A DNA stretch of 64,000 bases from Xylophilus sp. Leaf220 (GCF_001421705.1 NZ_LMKO01000001.1:238170-302169); one strand, 5' to 3'; counted from the stretch's first letter, positions 44,123 through 55,710 are shown. Notes: generated by a model from the letters alone, not told the origin. A program made the numbers and translations.

Positions 44123-45718
44123 TTATCGGGTCATCCACTCGGGCGACGACAGCAGCACCGCGTTCCATTCGGGCTGCGACGCGGTCTGCGCCAGCGCGGT
44201 GCGGGTCGCGGGGCCGAGCGTCGGCTCGACGAAGCGGTAGTAGCTGCGGGTGGCGAGCACCGGGAAACCGGTGCGCGGCAGCGGCTTGCCGTCGTCGTCG
44301 GTGTAGAGCGCGGCCTGGCCGGCGCCCATCGCGCGGGCGATCTCGAAGCGCTTGACCATCTGGCCCGAGCTGGCCCACGCCGCCTCCGACGCCGGATAAC
44401 CGTCGGGCGAGATGCGGCCGTAGAGCGGCTCGCCCAGCTGGTTCAACCAGCCGATCACCGGCCGCAGGTTGCCGATCGGCCGCTCGGCATAGGCCAGGCG
44501 CAGCGACGAGACGACGTACTGGAACGGGTCCTTGAACTTGTGCGGCCCGCCTGCGGCCAGGGCGGCCTCCATCTCGGGCGACAGGAACATCGTGCGCAGC
44601 ACCTCGGCGACGTCGCCGCGCGAGCGCTCGAAGCGCTGCGCCATGCGGTCGACCAGGGCGGGCGGCGGCGTGTCGGCCACGAAGTACGCCGCCAGCTTGT
44701 GCGAGACGAAACGTGCGGTGGCCGGCTGGCGGGAGAGCAGTTCGACGGCCTGCTCCACCTCGCCGAAGCCGCGCCCTTCGATCCGCTGGCCCAGCACGGT
44801 CTTCGCGCCGAAATCGTGCCGGGCCGGATTGAACTCGAACAGGCCTTCGTGCAGGTACAGCGCCTGGCGCTGGGGTGGGAGCCGCGGCGGCTGGCCGTCG
44901 TTGTCGATGCCCACGCCGGTCAGCACCCGGGCCAGCTCCTGCACGTCCTGCTGGGTGTAGCGCGAGCCGCTGGGGCCGCCCGCCACGCCGAGGGTGTGCA
45001 GCTCCATCAGTTCGCGGGCGTAGTTCTCGTTGATGCGGTTGACCGCGCTCTGGGCGTTGTCGAGGTACTCCAGCATCGCCGGCGACCGCAGCGTGGCCAG
45101 CACCAGCGTGTCGAAGCGGGCGAACGCCAGGGGCCGCACCGTGCGCTCCTCGTACTCGCCCAGCGTCCAGCGCACGTTGCCCTTGCCGGAATAGACGTTG
45201 AAATGGTTCATCCAGAACCAGGTCATCTGCTCGCGCAGCTGGGTGGGCGACTGCAGGGCCCGCAGCAGGTGGCGGCGGGTGGTGTCCTGCACCGCCTCGT
45301 TGTTGGCGCGGTTGAGGGCGGTGCGGGCCGCCTGCTTCTCGTCCTCGTCCGCCAGCGTGTTGATGCGGCGCTGCTCGGCGCGCGCCGACCGCAGCCGCTG
45401 CTCGGCGCTCTGCTGCGCGACCGGCATCGCGGTGATGGCGGCGGCCAGGGCCGGCGGATCCTGCGCCGGCGGTGCCAGCTGCCGGTCGAGGTAGGCCTTG
45501 CGCCCCAGCGTCTGCAGCTGCCGCGCATCGCCCTCGTCCGCGCAGAAGTTGACCCGGTTGAGCCAGCGCCAGTCGCTGGCGGTCAGTGCCGCGCCGCTGC
45601 CGTCGGCACTGGGCGCGGTGCCCGGCGCCGCGCAACCCGCGGCGGACAGGCCCGCGCCGGCGGCGGCAGCGCACAGCAACGTGCGGCGGGACAAGGAGGT
45701 ATCGGTCAAGGAAGGCAT
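44123..45718 (-). CDS. DUF1800 secreted lipoprotein-like protein
   Basis: The 531-residue protein begins MPSLTDTSLSRRTLLCAAAA and has AAGC near residue 28, so it carries a Tat- or lipoprotein-type signal. The DUF1800 core (MTWFWMNHFNVYSGKGN, NENYARELMELHTLGV, QDVQELARVLTGVG) is complete. It is paired with the DUF1501 gene downstream on the same strand. The pair is found in many bacteria, often linked to surface or extracellular polymer roles, but no reaction is known. Confidence 0.92.
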   Translation of the reverse strand: MPSLTDTSLSRRTLLCAAAAGAGLSAAGCAAPGTAPSADGSGAALTASDWRWLNRVNFCADEGDARQLQTLGRKAYLDRQLAPPAQDPPALAAAITAMPVAQQSAEQRLRSARAEQRRINTLADEDEKQAARTALNRANNEAVQDTTRRHLLRALQSPTQLREQMTWFWMNHFNVYSGKGNVRWTLGEYEERTVRPLAFARFDTLVLATLRSPAMLEYLDNAQSAVNRINENYARELMELHTLGVAGGPSGSRYTQQDVQELARVLTGVGIDNDGQPPRLPPQRQALYLHEGLFEFNPARHDFGAKTVLGQRIEGRGFGEVEQAVELLSRQPATARFVSHKLAAYFVADTPPPALVDRMAQRFERSRGDVAEVLRTMFLSPEMEAALAAGGPHKFKDPFQYVVSSLRLAYAERPIGNLRPVIGWLNQLGEPLYGRISPDGYPASEAAWASSGQMVKRFEIARAMGAGQAALYTDDDGKPLPRTGFPVLATRSYYRFVEPTLGPATRTALAQTASQPEWNAVLLSSPEWMTR

Positions 45719-45923
45719 GCGGAACTCCGGTGCGGCACCGGCGGCAGCAGGCCGGCCTGCCGCCCGACGGAACCGGTGGCCGGGCGGGCCATGTCGGGGC
45801 CGCCAGTGTGCGCCCGCGGCCCGCCGGCCGGCATGGAGTTGCGGTGGACGGTTCGTAAAGAAAGCGCAAACCGCGTGTCCCGCGGTTATGGGCCGCCGCG
45901 CCCGGCGTGCGGGTGCGGCCGTG

Positions 45924-46640
45924 TCAGCGGTGCAACGCGTCGGCCGCCTCGGACTGGCCGCCCGCCCGCATCCACTCGATGGTCTGGGGCCGGTCGACCA
46001 GCACGCATTGCTTGCCGGTGCGGCGGCAGTGGTCCTGCACCCGCCAGTAGGCACCGTGGCCGACGCAGCCGGTCTGGCAGATGACCAGGTCGGCGGCGAT
46101 CAGGCTGGCTTCCAGCGCCTCGGCATCGTCCTGGTCGCTGCCGCCGTGGTGCAGGAACTGGCCGCCCGCGCGTTCGACCAGGTGCTGCGCCGCGGTGGCA
46201 TCGTCCGCATCGGGCCCGATGCAGAGGACCGCCTTGCGGTGAAGGTCGGCAGCGACCGGCGTCGCCGCAGGCACCGTGCCAGGACCGGGCGCCGCAGCAT
46301 CCGGCAACCGCCCCGCGCGTACCTGCCAGCCGAGCCGCTCGCGCATCAGCCGCTGCACCCGCTCCACCAGCGCCTCGCCCCGCCGGGCCAGCGCCAGCCG
46401 GCGCGGCAGGCCAGGCACTGCGGCCTCGGCCCGCAGCCGGTCTTCGTGGGCGAAGGCGAGCGCCGTGTCGCGCACGACGACCGCCGCGCGCAGCCGCACC
46501 GCCTCGGCCTCCAGCCGCGCGATGGCGCGGGCCTGCGCGACCAGCAGCTCGCTGCACCGGCCCTGCGAACGGCCATACTGGCGCGCAAGCGCGGCGTACT
46601 CGCGCGTGGCGCTGGGGGTATCGGCAGGCGGCTGGTTCAT
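45924..46640 (-). CDS. DUF2325 domain protein
   Basis: The 238-residue protein has a helical N-terminal part (Arg/Ala-rich, about 20-110) and a C-terminal DUF2325 domain: VLCIGPDADDATAAQHLVER, GGQFLHHGGSDQD, AADLVICQTGCVGH and CVLVDRP. This small Rossmann-like domain with a DLVICQTGCVGH motif is common, often near iron-regulated or metal genes, but its role is unknown. A possible Fur box lies 56 bases upstream. Confidence 0.85.
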   Translation of the reverse strand: MNQPPADTPSATREYAALARQYGRSQGRCSELLVAQARAIARLEAEAVRLRAAVVVRDTALAFAHEDRLRAEAAVPGLPRRLALARRGEALVERVQRLMRERLGWQVRAGRLPDAAAPGPGTVPAATPVAADLHRKAVLCIGPDADDATAAQHLVERAGGQFLHHGGSDQDDAEALEASLIAADLVICQTGCVGHGAYWRVQDHCRRTGKQCVLVDRPQTIEWMRAGGQSEAADALHR

Positions 46641-46695
46641 GGTGCTCCGTCCGGTGGATGGGAAGCCGGCAGGCGTCGGAGCGGACATTCTAGAT

Positions 46696-46714
46696 GAGAA
46701 TATTTTTCATTTAC
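46696..46714. promoter_or_regulatory. Possible Fur box between the DUF2325 and tag genes
   Basis: GAGAATATTTTTCATTTAC matches the 19-base Fur consensus at about 13 positions, including GA-AAT and CATT-type half sites. It stands out as an AT-rich island in GC-rich sequence, between divergent genes. By-eye call. Confidence 0.4.
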
Positions 46715-46782
46715 AACCCCTGTCAACGCGGTTGCGAGGGCCTGCAAAGCCCACCCGCCGCCCTTCACCTACCGGAAAAGCC

Positions 46783-47379
46783 ATGCATGCCCACCTCGAC
46801 TCCTGCCCCCGCTGCGCCTGGGCCGGCTCCGATCCGCAGATGCGGGCCTACCACGACCACGAATGGGGCGTGCCGACGCACGACCCGCGGGCGCTGTGGG
46901 AATCGCTGATGCTCGAAGGCTTCCAGGCTGGCCTGGCGTGGATCACCGTGCTGCGCAAGCGGGTCGCGTTTCGCGCGGCATTCGCAGGGTTCGATCCCGA
47001 GCGGGTCGCGCGCTTCTGTGCCGACGACGTCGCGCGGCTGATGGCCGATGCGGGCATCATCCGCTCCCGCGCGAAGATCGAGGCCACCCTCCACGGCGCC
47101 CGCATTTATTGCGAGATGGCCGCGCGCGGCGAGGACTTCGCCGCCTTCTGCTGGTCCTTCACCGACGGACAGGTGCTGCAGGGCGACGGGCACACCGTGC
47201 CCGCATCGACCGACCTCTCGGCCCGGGTGTCGAAGGAGTTGAAGCGCCGCGGTTTCAAGTTCGTCGGGCCCACCATCGCCTATGCCTGGATGCAGGCGGT
47301 GGGCATGGTCGACGACCACACGGCCGCTTGCTTCCGCTACCGCCGGCCTGCGCCACAACGTATCGACGCCACGCCGTAG
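46783..47379 (+). CDS. tag: DNA-3-methyladenine glycosylase I
   Basis: The 198-residue repair enzyme removes 3-methyladenine from DNA. It has the Tag zinc-and-base-binding pattern: CPRCAW at the start (Cys zinc ligand), YHDHEWGVP (His ligand), LMLEGFQAGLAWITVLRKR (the helix with the active Glu) and a C-terminal DDHTAACF (His and Cys ligands). It is divergent from the DUF2325 gene. Length is normal and the start ATG is followed by His-Ala-His. Confidence 0.95.
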   Translation: MHAHLDSCPRCAWAGSDPQMRAYHDHEWGVPTHDPRALWESLMLEGFQAGLAWITVLRKRVAFRAAFAGFDPERVARFCADDVARLMADAGIIRSRAKIEATLHGARIYCEMAARGEDFAAFCWSFTDGQVLQGDGHTVPASTDLSARVSKELKRRGFKFVGPTIAYAWMQAVGMVDDHTAACFRYRRPAPQRIDATP

Positions 47380-47475
47380 CCCGGCCGACCGGCACGGGTC
47401 CCCTCGCGCCAAAACCGGTCAGCGACTAAGCATGGTCGAAAAAATTCGTGGGCAGCGGGCGCCGCGAACGGTGCA

Positions 47476-49269
47476 ATGCACCCCATGTCCGTTTCGCTCT
47501 CGCTCGCCGCTTCCCCTTCTCCTGCCGCTGCGCCGGCACCCCTGCTCGACGTGCGCGGCCTCGACGTGCGCTTCGACGGCCACCATGCGGTGCGCGCACT
47601 CGATCTGCAAATCCGGGCGGGCGAGACGCTGGCGCTGGTTGGCGAATCGGGCTGCGGCAAATCGACCACCGCGCTGGCGCTGATGCGGCTGCTGCCGGCG
47701 CATGCGCAGGTCGGCGGCACGGTGCACTTCGGCGGGCAGGACCTGCTGGCGCTGAACGAACATGCGCTCACCCGGCTGCGGGGCCGCGCGATCGGCATGG
47801 TGTTCCAGGAGCCGATGACCTCGCTCAACCCGCTGCTGCCGGTCGGCCGGCAGGTGGCCGAGACGCTGCTGCTGCACGGCGCGGCGACGAAGGCCGACGC
47901 CCGCAAGTGCGCCGTCGAACTGTTGGACCTGGTCCGCCTGCCCGACGCGGCGCGCCGCTACGACGACTATCCCCACCATCTCTCGGGTGGCCAGCGCCAG
48001 CGCATCGTGATCGCGATGGCGGTCGCCTGCAACCCGCAGCTGCTGATCGCCGACGAGCCGACCACCGCGCTCGACGTCACGGTGCAGGCCCAGATCCTGC
48101 GGCTGATCGACGACCTGCGCCGCGAGCGCGGCATGGCGGTGCTGCTGATCACCCACGACCTGGGCGTGGTCGCCCAATGGGCCGACCGGGTGGCGGTGAT
48201 GCACGGCGGCCGCAAGCTGGAGCAGGGCCCCGCCGCCCGCGTCTTCGCGGCGCCCGCGCATGCCTATACCCGCGGGCTGCTCGGCGCGTCGCTGCACCTG
48301 GAGCAGGACCTGCACTACGAAACGACCCGGCTGGCCGAGATCCAGCCCGAGAGCGACGGCCGCTTCACCCTGGTGCGCCCCGCGCGCCGCGCGCCCGGCG
48401 CGGCGCGCGGCCGCCCGGCCGACGCGGCGCCGCTGCTGGCGGTCGAGGGCCTGGCCGTGCGCTACCCCGGCGCACCCGCCGGCGTGCGGGCGGTCGACGG
48501 CGTCGATTTCCAGATCGCGCCGGGCGAGACGCTGGGCCTGGTGGGCGAATCGGGCTGCGGCAAGTCGAGCCTGTCGCGCGCCATCGTCCGGCTGGTCGAT
48601 GCCGATGCCGGCCGGGTGCTGCTGGGCGGCACCGACCTGCTGGCCCTGTCGCCCCGCGCGCTGCTGCCGCACCGGCGCCGGGTGCAGATGATCTTCCAGG
48701 ACCCGTACGGCTCGCTCAACCCGCGGCACCGGGTGGAGGACCTCCTGGGCCATGCGCTGGCGATCCACGGCGTGACGGCGCGGGCCGAGCGCGAGCAGCG
48801 CATCGGCGCGATCCTGGACGACGTGGGCCTGGGCGCCTCGGCCCGCGCCCGCTATCCCCACGAGTTCTCGGGCGGCCAGCGTCAGCGCATCGGCATCGCC
48901 CGCGCGCTGGTGCTGCGGCCCGAGCTGGTGATCTGCGACGAGCCGGTCTCGGCACTCGACGTGTCGGTGCAGGCGCAGATCCTCAACCTGCTGGTCGACT
49001 TGAAGGCGGTCTACGGCCTCGCCTATCTCTTCATCTCGCACGACCTGGCGGTGGTGCGCTATATCGCCGACCGGGTGATGGTGATGCACGGCGGCCGGAT
49101 CGTCGAGACCGGCGACCACCACGGACTCTGGGCCGCGCCGCAGCACCCCTACACCCGCAGCCTGATCGCGGCGGTACCAGGGCGGCGGGATGCGCAGGCC
49201 GGGCCGACGGCGATGACCCCGGCCAAGGCGGCCCCGCCGGTTGAGCCGGCGCTGCGGCGCGCGGCCTAG
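47476..49269 (+). CDS. Dpp/Opp-type ABC transporter, fused double ATP-binding subunit
   Basis: The 597-residue protein contains two ATPase domains. Each has a Walker A ([10 protein letters not shown] at 56-65 and [10 protein letters not shown] in the second half), a signature (LSGGQRQR and FSGGQRQR) and a Walker B. DppD-like and DppF-like halves are fused, as in GsiA. It would power uptake of peptides or similar solutes with the binding protein and two permeases that follow. A start at 47485 is also possible. It heads a rightward run reaching 57905, mostly flavin oxidoreductases of sulfur metabolism. Confidence 0.93.
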   Translation: MHPMSVSLSLAASPSPAAAPAPLLDVRGLDVRFDGHHAVRALDLQIRAGETLALVGESGCGKSTTALALMRLLPAHAQVGGTVHFGGQDLLALNEHALTRLRGRAIGMVFQEPMTSLNPLLPVGRQVAETLLLHGAATKADARKCAVELLDLVRLPDAARRYDDYPHHLSGGQRQRIVIAMAVACNPQLLIADEPTTALDVTVQAQILRLIDDLRRERGMAVLLITHDLGVVAQWADRVAVMHGGRKLEQGPAARVFAAPAHAYTRGLLGASLHLEQDLHYETTRLAEIQPESDGRFTLVRPARRAPGAARGRPADAAPLLAVEGLAVRYPGAPAGVRAVDGVDFQIAPGETLGLVGESGCGKSSLSRAIVRLVDADAGRVLLGGTDLLALSPRALLPHRRRVQMIFQDPYGSLNPRHRVEDLLGHALAIHGVTARAEREQRIGAILDDVGLGASARARYPHEFSGGQRQRIGIARALVLRPELVICDEPVSALDVSVQAQILNLLVDLKAVYGLAYLFISHDLAVVRYIADRVMVMHGGRIVETGDHHGLWAAPQHPYTRSLIAAVPGRRDAQAGPTAMTPAKAAPPVEPALRRAA

Positions 49270-49392
49270 CGCGGACCGGCACATCCGCAGCGCCGGCCCG
49301 CCGGCCGCGGCCACGGAGCGCCACCGCCCCGGCACCGATGCCTTCCCCTCACGTCCTTCTTTTTTCCTTCCATCCCACTCCTGCCATCCGCC

Positions 49393-51078
49393 ATGCCCGA
49401 TATCCGCTCCGATGCTTCTTCGCCCGCAACCGTAGACACGCACCTTCCGCGCCGCACCGTCTTCCACCTGGCCGCGGCACTGGCCGCGAGCGCCGGCGTG
49501 CCGGCCCTTTGGAGCGGCCCGGCCCATGCGCTGGACAAGGCGCAACCGCCGGGCACCGAGGGCGCGCAGCGCGGCGGCGCGGTCAACGCGGTGGTGCATC
49601 CCGAGCCGCCGACGCTCGCCTTCTTCATCAACACCTCCACACCGGGCCGCACCGTCGTCAGCAAGATCTTCGACGGCCTGCTCGATTACGGCCCCGACCT
49701 GAAGCCCCGGCCGCAACTGGCCGAAAGCGTCGACGTGTCGGCCGACGGCCTCACCGTGCGGCTGCTGCTGCGCAAGAACGTGCTCTGGCACGACGGCAAG
49801 CCGTTCACCTCGGCCGACGTGAAGTTCTCGGCCGAACAGGTGTGGAAGCAATACGCACCCACCGCGCGACGGGTGTTCCAGTACCTGACGAAGGTCGAGG
49901 CACCCGATGCGCACACGGTGGTGCTGACGCTGTCGAAGCCCACGCCGGTGATCCTGAACGCGCTGGACGTGGTGGCCGCGCCGGTGCTGCCGAAGCACCT
50001 GTACGAAGGCACCGACATCCCGAACAACCCGTACAACAACAAGCCGGTGGGCACTGGGCCGTTCGTGTTCAAGGAATGGTCGCGCGGCAGCCATATCGCG
50101 CTGGAGCGCTTCGACCGCTACTGGGTGCCGGGCCTGCCCTACCTCGACAAACTCACCTTCAAGATCATCCCCGACGTGGCCGGCCGCGCGACCGCGCTGG
50201 AAACCGGTGCGGTGCACTACGGCGAACGCAACCCGGTGACCTTCGCCGACGCCGACCGCCTGGCCAAGCTGCCTCACCTGGTGGTGAGCAAGGAGGGCTA
50301 CAACGGCTTCGCCGGCTGGCTGTGGCTGATCCCCAACCTGCGCGACCCGGTCGTGGCCAAGCTGGAGGTGCGCCAGGCGATCCTGCATGCGATCGACCGC
50401 AACGCGCTGGTCAAGACGGTCTGGGGCGGATACGCGGTGCCGGCCACCGGGCCGGTGTCGTCGCTGCTCAAGACCTTCTACACCGCCGACACCCAGCAGT
50501 ACCCGTTCGACCGCAAGAAGGCCGAAGCGCTGCTCGACGCCGCCGGCTACCCCAAGAAAGCCGACGGCTGGCGCTTCAAGCTCGACCACGACTTCATCCC
50601 CTTCGGCGACGACTACCGCCGCACCGGCGAGTTCGTGCGCCAGGCGCTGCGGGCGGTCGGCATCGACGTCACGCTGCGGGCGCAGGACCTGCCCACCTGG
50701 ACCAAGAACGTCTTCGGCGACTACAAGTTCCAGCTGGTCAGCTCCTGGGGCATCAATTGGCAGGACCCGCAGATCGGCGTGGAGCAGCACTATTGGTCGA
50801 AGGCCGAATCGAAAGGCACCGCCTGGCAGAACGCCTCGGGCTACGCAAGCCCCGAGGCCGACCGCCTGCTGGAAGCCGCGCAGACCGAGCGCGACCCCGC
50901 AAAGCGGGTCGAGATCTACCGCGAGTTCCAGAAGCTGGCCGAGAAAGACCTGGCGCTGCTGCCACTGTTCGAATTCCGCTGGTTCGGCGTCTGGGACAAG
51001 CGGCTGCGCAACGTGACCGACACCTTCAACCACAGCCAGAACAACTTCGCGAAGGTCTGGCTCGAGGCGAAGCAATAG
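49393..51078 (+). CDS. ABC transporter periplasmic substrate-binding protein, peptide/opine family 5
   Basis: The 561-residue protein has a Tat-like signal (LPRRTVFHLAAALAAS, cleavage likely after AHA near 47) and the SBP family 5 domain: ADGLTVRLLLRKNVLWHDGK, KPFTSADVKFS and GTGPFVFKEW. It would bind a peptide or small organic compound and deliver it to the permeases at 51080 and 52075. Ligand cannot be told from sequence, but location beside organosulfur oxidoreductases suggests a sulfur-bearing solute such as a modified glutathione or S-alkyl compound. Confidence 0.9.
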   Translation: MPDIRSDASSPATVDTHLPRRTVFHLAAALAASAGVPALWSGPAHALDKAQPPGTEGAQRGGAVNAVVHPEPPTLAFFINTSTPGRTVVSKIFDGLLDYGPDLKPRPQLAESVDVSADGLTVRLLLRKNVLWHDGKPFTSADVKFSAEQVWKQYAPTARRVFQYLTKVEAPDAHTVVLTLSKPTPVILNALDVVAAPVLPKHLYEGTDIPNNPYNNKPVGTGPFVFKEWSRGSHIALERFDRYWVPGLPYLDKLTFKIIPDVAGRATALETGAVHYGERNPVTFADADRLAKLPHLVVSKEGYNGFAGWLWLIPNLRDPVVAKLEVRQAILHAIDRNALVKTVWGGYAVPATGPVSSLLKTFYTADTQQYPFDRKKAEALLDAAGYPKKADGWRFKLDHDFIPFGDDYRRTGEFVRQALRAVGIDVTLRAQDLPTWTKNVFGDYKFQLVSSWGINWQDPQIGVEQHYWSKAESKGTAWQNASGYASPEADRLLEAAQTERDPAKRVEIYREFQKLAEKDLALLPLFEFRWFGVWDKRLRNVTDTFNHSQNNFAKVWLEAKQ

Positions 51079-51079
51079 C

Positions 51080-52074
<995 letters not shown>

Positions 52075-52078
<4 letters not shown>

Positions 52079-52917
52079 AGCGCTGGTACCTGCAACCTTC
52101 GATCGTGCTGGGCGGCGGCGTGCTGGCCGTCGTGCTGCTGGCCGCGCTGTTCGCGGGCCTGCTGTTCCCGGGCGATCCGCTCGACATGGTGGCCGCGCCC
52201 TACCTATGGCCGGGCCAGGACGCCGCCACGCCGCTCGGCACCGACCTGATGGGCCGCGACCTGCTGGCGGGCCTGTTCCACGGCGCGCGGGTCTCGCTGC
52301 TGGTGGGCGTGTCGTCGGCCCTGCTGGCGCTGACCATCGGCATCGCGGTGGGCGCCGCGGCCGGCTTCTACCGCGGCCGGGTCGATGCGGTATTGACCCG
52401 CGTCACCGGGTTCTTCCAGACCATTCCCGCCTTCCTGCTGGCGATCGTCCTGGTGGCGGTGCTGACGCCCTCGATCGGCACCATCGTGTTCGCGCTGGGC
52501 GTCACCGCGTGGACCAGCATCGCGCGGCTGGTGCGGGCCGAGTTCATCTCGCTGCGCGAGCGCGAGTTCGTGCGCGCCAGCGTCGCCCTGGGCGCGAGCG
52601 ACCTGCACCTGGTGTTCCGCGAGATCCTGCCCAACGCCTGGACGCCGGTGATCGTCTCCACCGGCCTGCTGGTGGCCAACGCGATCCTGTCGGAGGCGGG
52701 CCTGTCCTTCCTCGGACTGGGCGACCCCAACCAGGTGAGCTGGGGTTCGATGATCGGCCTGGGCCGGGACGCGCTGCGCACCGGCTGGTACATGACCGCC
52801 CTGCCCGGCATCGCCATCGTGCTCACCGTGCTGGCCCTGAACCTGTTGAGCGACGCGCTCAACGCCGCCCTCAACCCGCGCCTGCGCCGTGCGCGCCGCG
52901 CCCCGCCGGTGTTGTAG
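52075..52917 (+). CDS. ABC transporter permease, DppC type
   Basis: The 280-residue protein has about six membrane segments and the DppC hallmark GTDLMGRDLLAGLFHGARVS near residue 60. The EAA loop reads REFVRASVALGASDLHLVFR. It pairs with the DppB-type gene through an ATGA overlap and completes the transporter. A longer frame from 51574 overlaps dppB and is not supported. Confidence 0.93.
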
Positions 52918-52951
52918 CCGCCGGCCTCTTCTCTGACTGCATCCACCACCC

Positions 52952-54196
52952 ATGTCCGAACACAGCTCCCCTGCGGCGCGCGTCCCGCGCCTTCCCGACC
53001 CGGCCCGCGTGCGGCGCATCGCCGACGACGCCGAGGCGCTCGATGCCGCCCACGCACTGGCCGCGCGGGCCGCCGACGGCGCATCCGACCGCGACCGCCG
53101 GCGCGATCTGCCCTGGGACCTGCTGGAGCACTGGTCCGAAAGCGGCCTGGGCGCGATCACGGTGCCGCGCGCCTACGGCGGTGCCGCGGTGTCCAACGCC
53201 ACCGTGGCCGACGTCTTCGTCGTCCTGTGCCGGGCCGACCCGGCCTTCGGCCAGATTCCGCAGAACCATTTCGGGCTGCTGGGCCTGCTGCACGAACTGG
53301 GCACCGACGCGCAGAAGCAGCGTTTCTACGCCGAGGTGCTGGCCGGCCAGCGGCTCGGCAATGCCGGGCCCGAGCGGCGCTCGGCCGCGGCGCCCACCAT
53401 CGCCCACGGCGCCACCCGCCTGCGGCAGACGCCAGACGGCCTGCGCCTGACCGGCACCCGCTTCTATTCCACCGGCGCGTTGTTCGCCCACCGTGTCCCG
53501 ACCCGCGCGCTGGACGACCAGGACCGCCCGGTGCAGCCCTGGGTGCCGCGCACCGCCCCGGGCCTGGCGGTGCTGGACGACTGGTCCTCCTTCGGCCAGC
53601 GCACCACGGCCAGCGGCACCGTCGTCTTCGACGATGTGGCGGTGGCGGCCGAGGATGTGCTGCCGCTCTGGCGACTGGCCGACCGGCCCGGCCTGACCGG
53701 CCCGTTCTCGCAGCTCCTCCAGGCCGCGATCGACCAGGGCATCGCCGAGGCCGCGGTGGCCGATGCGATCGCCTTCGTGCAGGAGCATGCGCGGCCCTGG
53801 TCCGAATCGGGCGTGGCCCGCGCGGCGGACGACGTCTACATCCTGGCCGACGTGGGCCGGCTCACCATCGACCTGCACGCCGCCCGCGAGGTGTTGCTGG
53901 AAGCGGGCCGCACGCTCGACGCGGTGGCCGCGGCGCCGGTCACCGCCGCCTCCAGCGCGCGCGCCTCGGTGGCGGTGGCCGAGGCCAAGGTGCTCACCAC
54001 CCGCATCGCGCTCGACGCATCGGAAAAGCTGTTCGAACTGGCCGGCGCCTCGGCCACCCGCGCGAAGCACAACCTCGACCGGCACTGGCGCAACGCCCGG
54101 GTGCACACGCTGCACGACCCGGTGCGCTGGAAGACCCACCTGATCGGCAACCACCTGCTGAACGACGTGGCCCCGCCCCGCCACTCCTGGAACTGA
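52952..54196 (+). CDS. SfnB/DszC-type flavin oxidoreductase, first copy
   Basis: This 414-residue protein has the acyl-CoA dehydrogenase fold: N-terminal helical domain, FGQIPQNHFGLLG, a beta domain with FYSTGALFAHRVP, then a C-terminal helical bundle ending DPVRWKTHLIGNHLL. Those motifs match the SfnB sulfur-acquisition family and DszC-like flavin monooxygenases rather than true dehydrogenases; the catalytic Glu of dehydrogenases is not evident. It probably uses reduced FMN and oxygen on an organosulfur substrate. It is 34 bases after the permease gene. Confidence 0.85.
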   Translation: MSEHSSPAARVPRLPDPARVRRIADDAEALDAAHALAARAADGASDRDRRRDLPWDLLEHWSESGLGAITVPRAYGGAAVSNATVADVFVVLCRADPAFGQIPQNHFGLLGLLHELGTDAQKQRFYAEVLAGQRLGNAGPERRSAAAPTIAHGATRLRQTPDGLRLTGTRFYSTGALFAHRVPTRALDDQDRPVQPWVPRTAPGLAVLDDWSSFGQRTTASGTVVFDDVAVAAEDVLPLWRLADRPGLTGPFSQLLQAAIDQGIAEAAVADAIAFVQEHARPWSESGVARAADDVYILADVGRLTIDLHAAREVLLEAGRTLDAVAAAPVTAASSARASVAVAEAKVLTTRIALDASEKLFELAGASATRAKHNLDRHWRNARVHTLHDPVRWKTHLIGNHLLNDVAPPRHSWN

Positions 54197-54246
54197 GCGG
54201 CCACCGTACGCCGCGCCACGCCTCCCCACAGAACACCTTTCATCCC

Positions 54247-55659
54247 ATGGCAGACACGAAGAAGCAGATCATCCTCAACGCGTTCAACATGAACTGCGTC
54301 GGCCACATCAACCACGGCCTCTGGACCCATCCGCGCGACCGCTCGGTCGACTACAACACCCTGCCCTACTGGACCGACCTGGCCCGCACGCTGGAGCGCG
54401 GGCTGTTCGACGGCCTGTTCCTCGCCGACATCGTGGGCGTCTACGACATCTACCAGGGCAACGTCGACCTGACGCTGCGCGAATCGATCCAGCTGCCGGT
54501 GAACGATCCGCTGCTGCTGGTGCCGGCAATGGCCGCGGTCACCCGGCACCTGGGCTTCGGCGTGACGGTGAACCTGAGCTACGAAGAGCCCTACCTGCTG
54601 GCCCGCCGCTTCTCCACCCTGGACCACCTGACGCAGGGCCGCATCGGCTGGAACATCGTGACCGGCTACCTCGACAGCGCGGCCCGTGCCATGGGCCGCG
54701 CCCGGCAGCTGCCGCACGACGAACGCTACGACCTGGCCGACGAGTACCTGGAAGTGCTCTACAAGCTCTGGGAAGGCAGCTGGGAGGACGCCGCGGTGCG
54801 ACGCGACAAGGCCGGGCGCCTGTTCGCCGACCCGGCCCGGGTGCACCCGGTGCACCACCGCGGGCGCTATTTCCAGGTCGACGGCTACCACCTCAGCGAG
54901 CCCTCGCCGCAGCGCACGCCGCTGCTCTTCCAGGCGGGCGCCTCCGGCCGCGGCCAGCAGTTCGCGGCGCGGCATGCCGAATGCACCTTCGTCTCCAGCG
55001 CCAACCGCGCCTCGACCCGCGCGCTGGTGGACGATGCCCGCCGCCAGGCCCGGGCCGCCGGCCGCGACCCGGCCGCGCTGAAGGTGCTGATGGGCATCAC
55101 CGTGGTCGTCGCGCCCACGGCGAAGGAAGCGCAAGAGAAGTACGCCGAGTACCAACGCTACGCCAGCGCCGAAGCCGGGCTGGCGCATTTCTGCGCCGGC
55201 GCGGGTGTCGACTTCTCGCAGTTCGACCCCGACACCCCGCTGCAGGATTTCAAGAGCAACGGCATCGAGAGCGCGGTGCGCCGGGTGACCGGTGGCCGCG
55301 CCGACTACACGGTGCGCCACCTGCTGGAGACGCTGTCGCTGGGCGGCCGCTACGCCACCGTCGTCGGCGATCCGCAGCAGGTGGCCGACCAGTTGCAGGA
55401 CTGGATGGACGACACCGGCATCGACGGCTTCAACCTCACCCGTACCGTCACGCCCGAGAGCTACGAGGACTTCATCGACCTGGTCGTGCCCGAGCTGCAG
55501 AGCCGCGGCATCTACAAGACCCGCTATGCCGAGGGCACGCTGCGCCAGAAGCTGTACGGCGGTGCGGCCCTGTTGCCGGACAGCCATCCGGCCGCGGCCT
55601 TCCGCCACGGCGCCGCCCCGGTATCCGCGAACGCTACCGCAGAGGTGTGGCCCGCGTGA
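54247..55659 (+). CDS. NtaA/SnaA/DszA-type flavin-dependent monooxygenase (LLM class)
   Basis: The 470-residue protein shows the bacterial-luciferase-like family in the NtaA/SnaA/DszA branch: ILNAFNMNCVGHINHGLWTH at the start, LLLVPAMAAVTRHLGFGVTV, RIGWNIVTGYLDSAARAMG and a late VTPESYEDFIDLVVPEL. It would use FMNH2 from a partner reductase to oxidise an organosulfur or chelate compound. Known members cleave dibenzothiophene sulfone, nitrilotriacetate, or S-alkyl cysteine derivatives (YtnJ). No flavin reductase is seen in the window. Confidence 0.9.
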   Translation: MADTKKQIILNAFNMNCVGHINHGLWTHPRDRSVDYNTLPYWTDLARTLERGLFDGLFLADIVGVYDIYQGNVDLTLRESIQLPVNDPLLLVPAMAAVTRHLGFGVTVNLSYEEPYLLARRFSTLDHLTQGRIGWNIVTGYLDSAARAMGRARQLPHDERYDLADEYLEVLYKLWEGSWEDAAVRRDKAGRLFADPARVHPVHHRGRYFQVDGYHLSEPSPQRTPLLFQAGASGRGQQFAARHAECTFVSSANRASTRALVDDARRQARAAGRDPAALKVLMGITVVVAPTAKEAQEKYAEYQRYASAEAGLAHFCAGAGVDFSQFDPDTPLQDFKSNGIESAVRRVTGGRADYTVRHLLETLSLGGRYATVVGDPQQVADQLQDWMDDTGIDGFNLTRTVTPESYEDFIDLVVPELQSRGIYKTRYAEGTLRQKLYGGAALLPDSHPAAAFRHGAAPVSANATAEVWPA

Positions 55660-55710
55660 GCGACGCCCCCGGCCGCACCGCCCTCCTCCATGCTTGATCC
55701 TTCTCAACAC

